Shown piece by piece: positions 50,231-50,793 of a stretch of 50,793 nucleotides of DNA (position 1 is the first letter of the stretch; every line of letters begins with the position of its first letter). Made by a program: the position numbers and the translations under genes. Source of the DNA: an uncultured Pseudomonadota bacterium (GTDB lineage Bacteria > Pseudomonadota > Gammaproteobacteria > Burkholderiales > SG8-41). The notes beneath the pieces were generated by a model. The model worked only from the letters and a program-made list of their open reading frames with translations, ran no database searches and was not told the origin of the DNA. The stretch is from assembly GCA_946885605.1 (NCBI GenBank), contig CAMPGR010000010.1:1-50793 (forward strand), read 5' to 3'.

Positions 50231-50793
50231 ATGCGGTTTGCCGCTCTGGTCTCATGCGCAGCGATCGTCCTCGGCGCCGCTGCATCGGCGGCCGCGCAAA
50301 CCTATCCCCACAAGCCGTTGCGCTTCGTCGTCCCGTTTCCTCCGGGCGGCGGAGCGGACAACCTCGCACGGATCGTCGGGCAGAAAGTCGGCGCGGATCT
50401 CGGGCAGACGCTCGTCGTCGACAACCGCGCAGGCGCAGGCGGAAACATTGCTGCGGAAGTTGCGGCACAGGCGGCGCCCGACGGCTACACGCTCCTCCAA
50501 GCGAACGTCGCGCACACGATTGCCGTCAGCCTGTATCCCAGCCTCAATTACAATCTGCTCAAGGATTTCGAAGCGGTAACCCAACTCGCTTCCGTCCCTT
50601 TCGTTCTGCTCGCGAGCCCCGCTCTCGGTGCAAGCACGATCGGCGAGCTGATCGAGCTTGCGAGGAAGCGCCCCGCCGGGCTCGACTATGCTTCGTCCGG
50701 CGTCGGCGGACCGAGCCACATGGCGATGGAGCTATTTCGTTCGATGTCGGGGCTCGACATGCGGCACATTCCGTACAAAGGCGCGTCTCCCGC
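50231..50793 (+). CDS. Bug/TctC-type receptor, partial (right edge)
   Basis: The first 187 codons of a periplasmic solute receptor cut by the window end. GAGGAGG precedes ATG 50231. Signal peptide about residues 1-22 (AALVSCAAIVLGAAASAAA), then YPHKPLRFVVPFPPGGGADNLAR and NRAGAGGNIAAEVAAQ, the Bug family opening, and YASSGVGGPSHMAMELF at the ligand site. It is paralogous to, but clearly diverged from, the receptor at 45976-46947. Probably the first gene after the LysR gene in a second unit. Confidence 0.85.
   Translation, partial: MRFAALVSCAAIVLGAAASAAAQTYPHKPLRFVVPFPPGGGADNLARIVGQKVGADLGQTLVVDNRAGAGGNIAAEVAAQAAPDGYTLLQANVAHTIAVSLYPSLNYNLLKDFEAVTQLASVPFVLLASPALGASTIGELIELARKRPAGLDYASSGVGGPSHMAMELFRSMSGLDMRHIPYKGASP

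Noticed and set aside
1..50793. CRISPR arrays, tRNA and rRNA genes, integrases or complete insertion sequences
   Set aside because: None was found: no regularly spaced direct repeats, no tRNA-like cloverleaf, no transposase or recombinase protein.

Overview
This is a GC-rich, gene-dense bacterial window. The gene set fits a betaproteobacterium of Burkholderiales type: two Bug/TctC-type periplasmic solute receptors, several CysB-like LysR regulators, a MetE/MetR pair with a MetR box between them, KUP, and many small stress or envelope proteins (PRC-barrel, DUF4124, DUF3606, DUF421, DUF599). The assignment is an inference from gene content; no rRNA or tRNA gene was seen. The window is cut inside a gene at both ends.

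Left third (1-19900). Short, mostly single-gene units: a stand-alone cyclic-nucleotide-binding domain, a DUF5996 protein, an MFS transporter divergent from an orphan paralogue of a UGSC-partner protein, DUF599, and a DUF421 pair. At 7910-8031 lies a convincing cyclic-di-GMP-I (GEMM) riboswitch with an overlapping intrinsic terminator, in front of a small RRM-like protein. Next to it, on the other strand, a zinc-ribbon protein starts at a perfect SOS (LexA) box. Then come an MBL hydrolase, a truncated SRPBCC gene, a polysaccharide pyruvyl transferase/FAD oxidoreductase/galE run, and a complete encapsulated-ferritin plus encapsulin operon whose cargo carries an encapsulin-targeting tail.

Middle (19900-36300). 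Alpha/beta hydrolase, AI-2E family permease, KUP potassium transporter, metE with divergent metR, a quinone oxidoreductase, an operon of an acidic disordered protein, a radical SAM/SPASM protein and a methyltransferase, an XdhC-family protein, and small stress-type membrane or soluble proteins.

Right third (36300-50793). A catabolic region. Tartrate/D-malate-type dehydrogenase and a ketopantoate-reductase-like protein are followed by a CysB-like LysR, a TauD-type dioxygenase and a duplicated alpha-beta-barrel protein. The most striking feature is an eight-gene minus-strand operon (49021 down to 41286): an ATP-grasp CoA ligase pair, a Bug receptor, a mandelate-racemase/muconate-lactonizing-type enzyme, a double-hotdog dehydratase, an isochorismatase-fold protein lacking its cysteine, a 350-residue UGSC-partner protein, and a UGSC-family selenoprotein read through an in-frame TGA (selenocysteine 97) with a SECIS-like hairpin directly downstream. 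A divergent CysB-like LysR gene (49135) probably controls it, and a second Bug receptor runs off the right edge. I read this as a dedicated organic-acid uptake, CoA-activation and hydration route joined to a selenium-dependent redox step; the substrate cannot be told from sequence.
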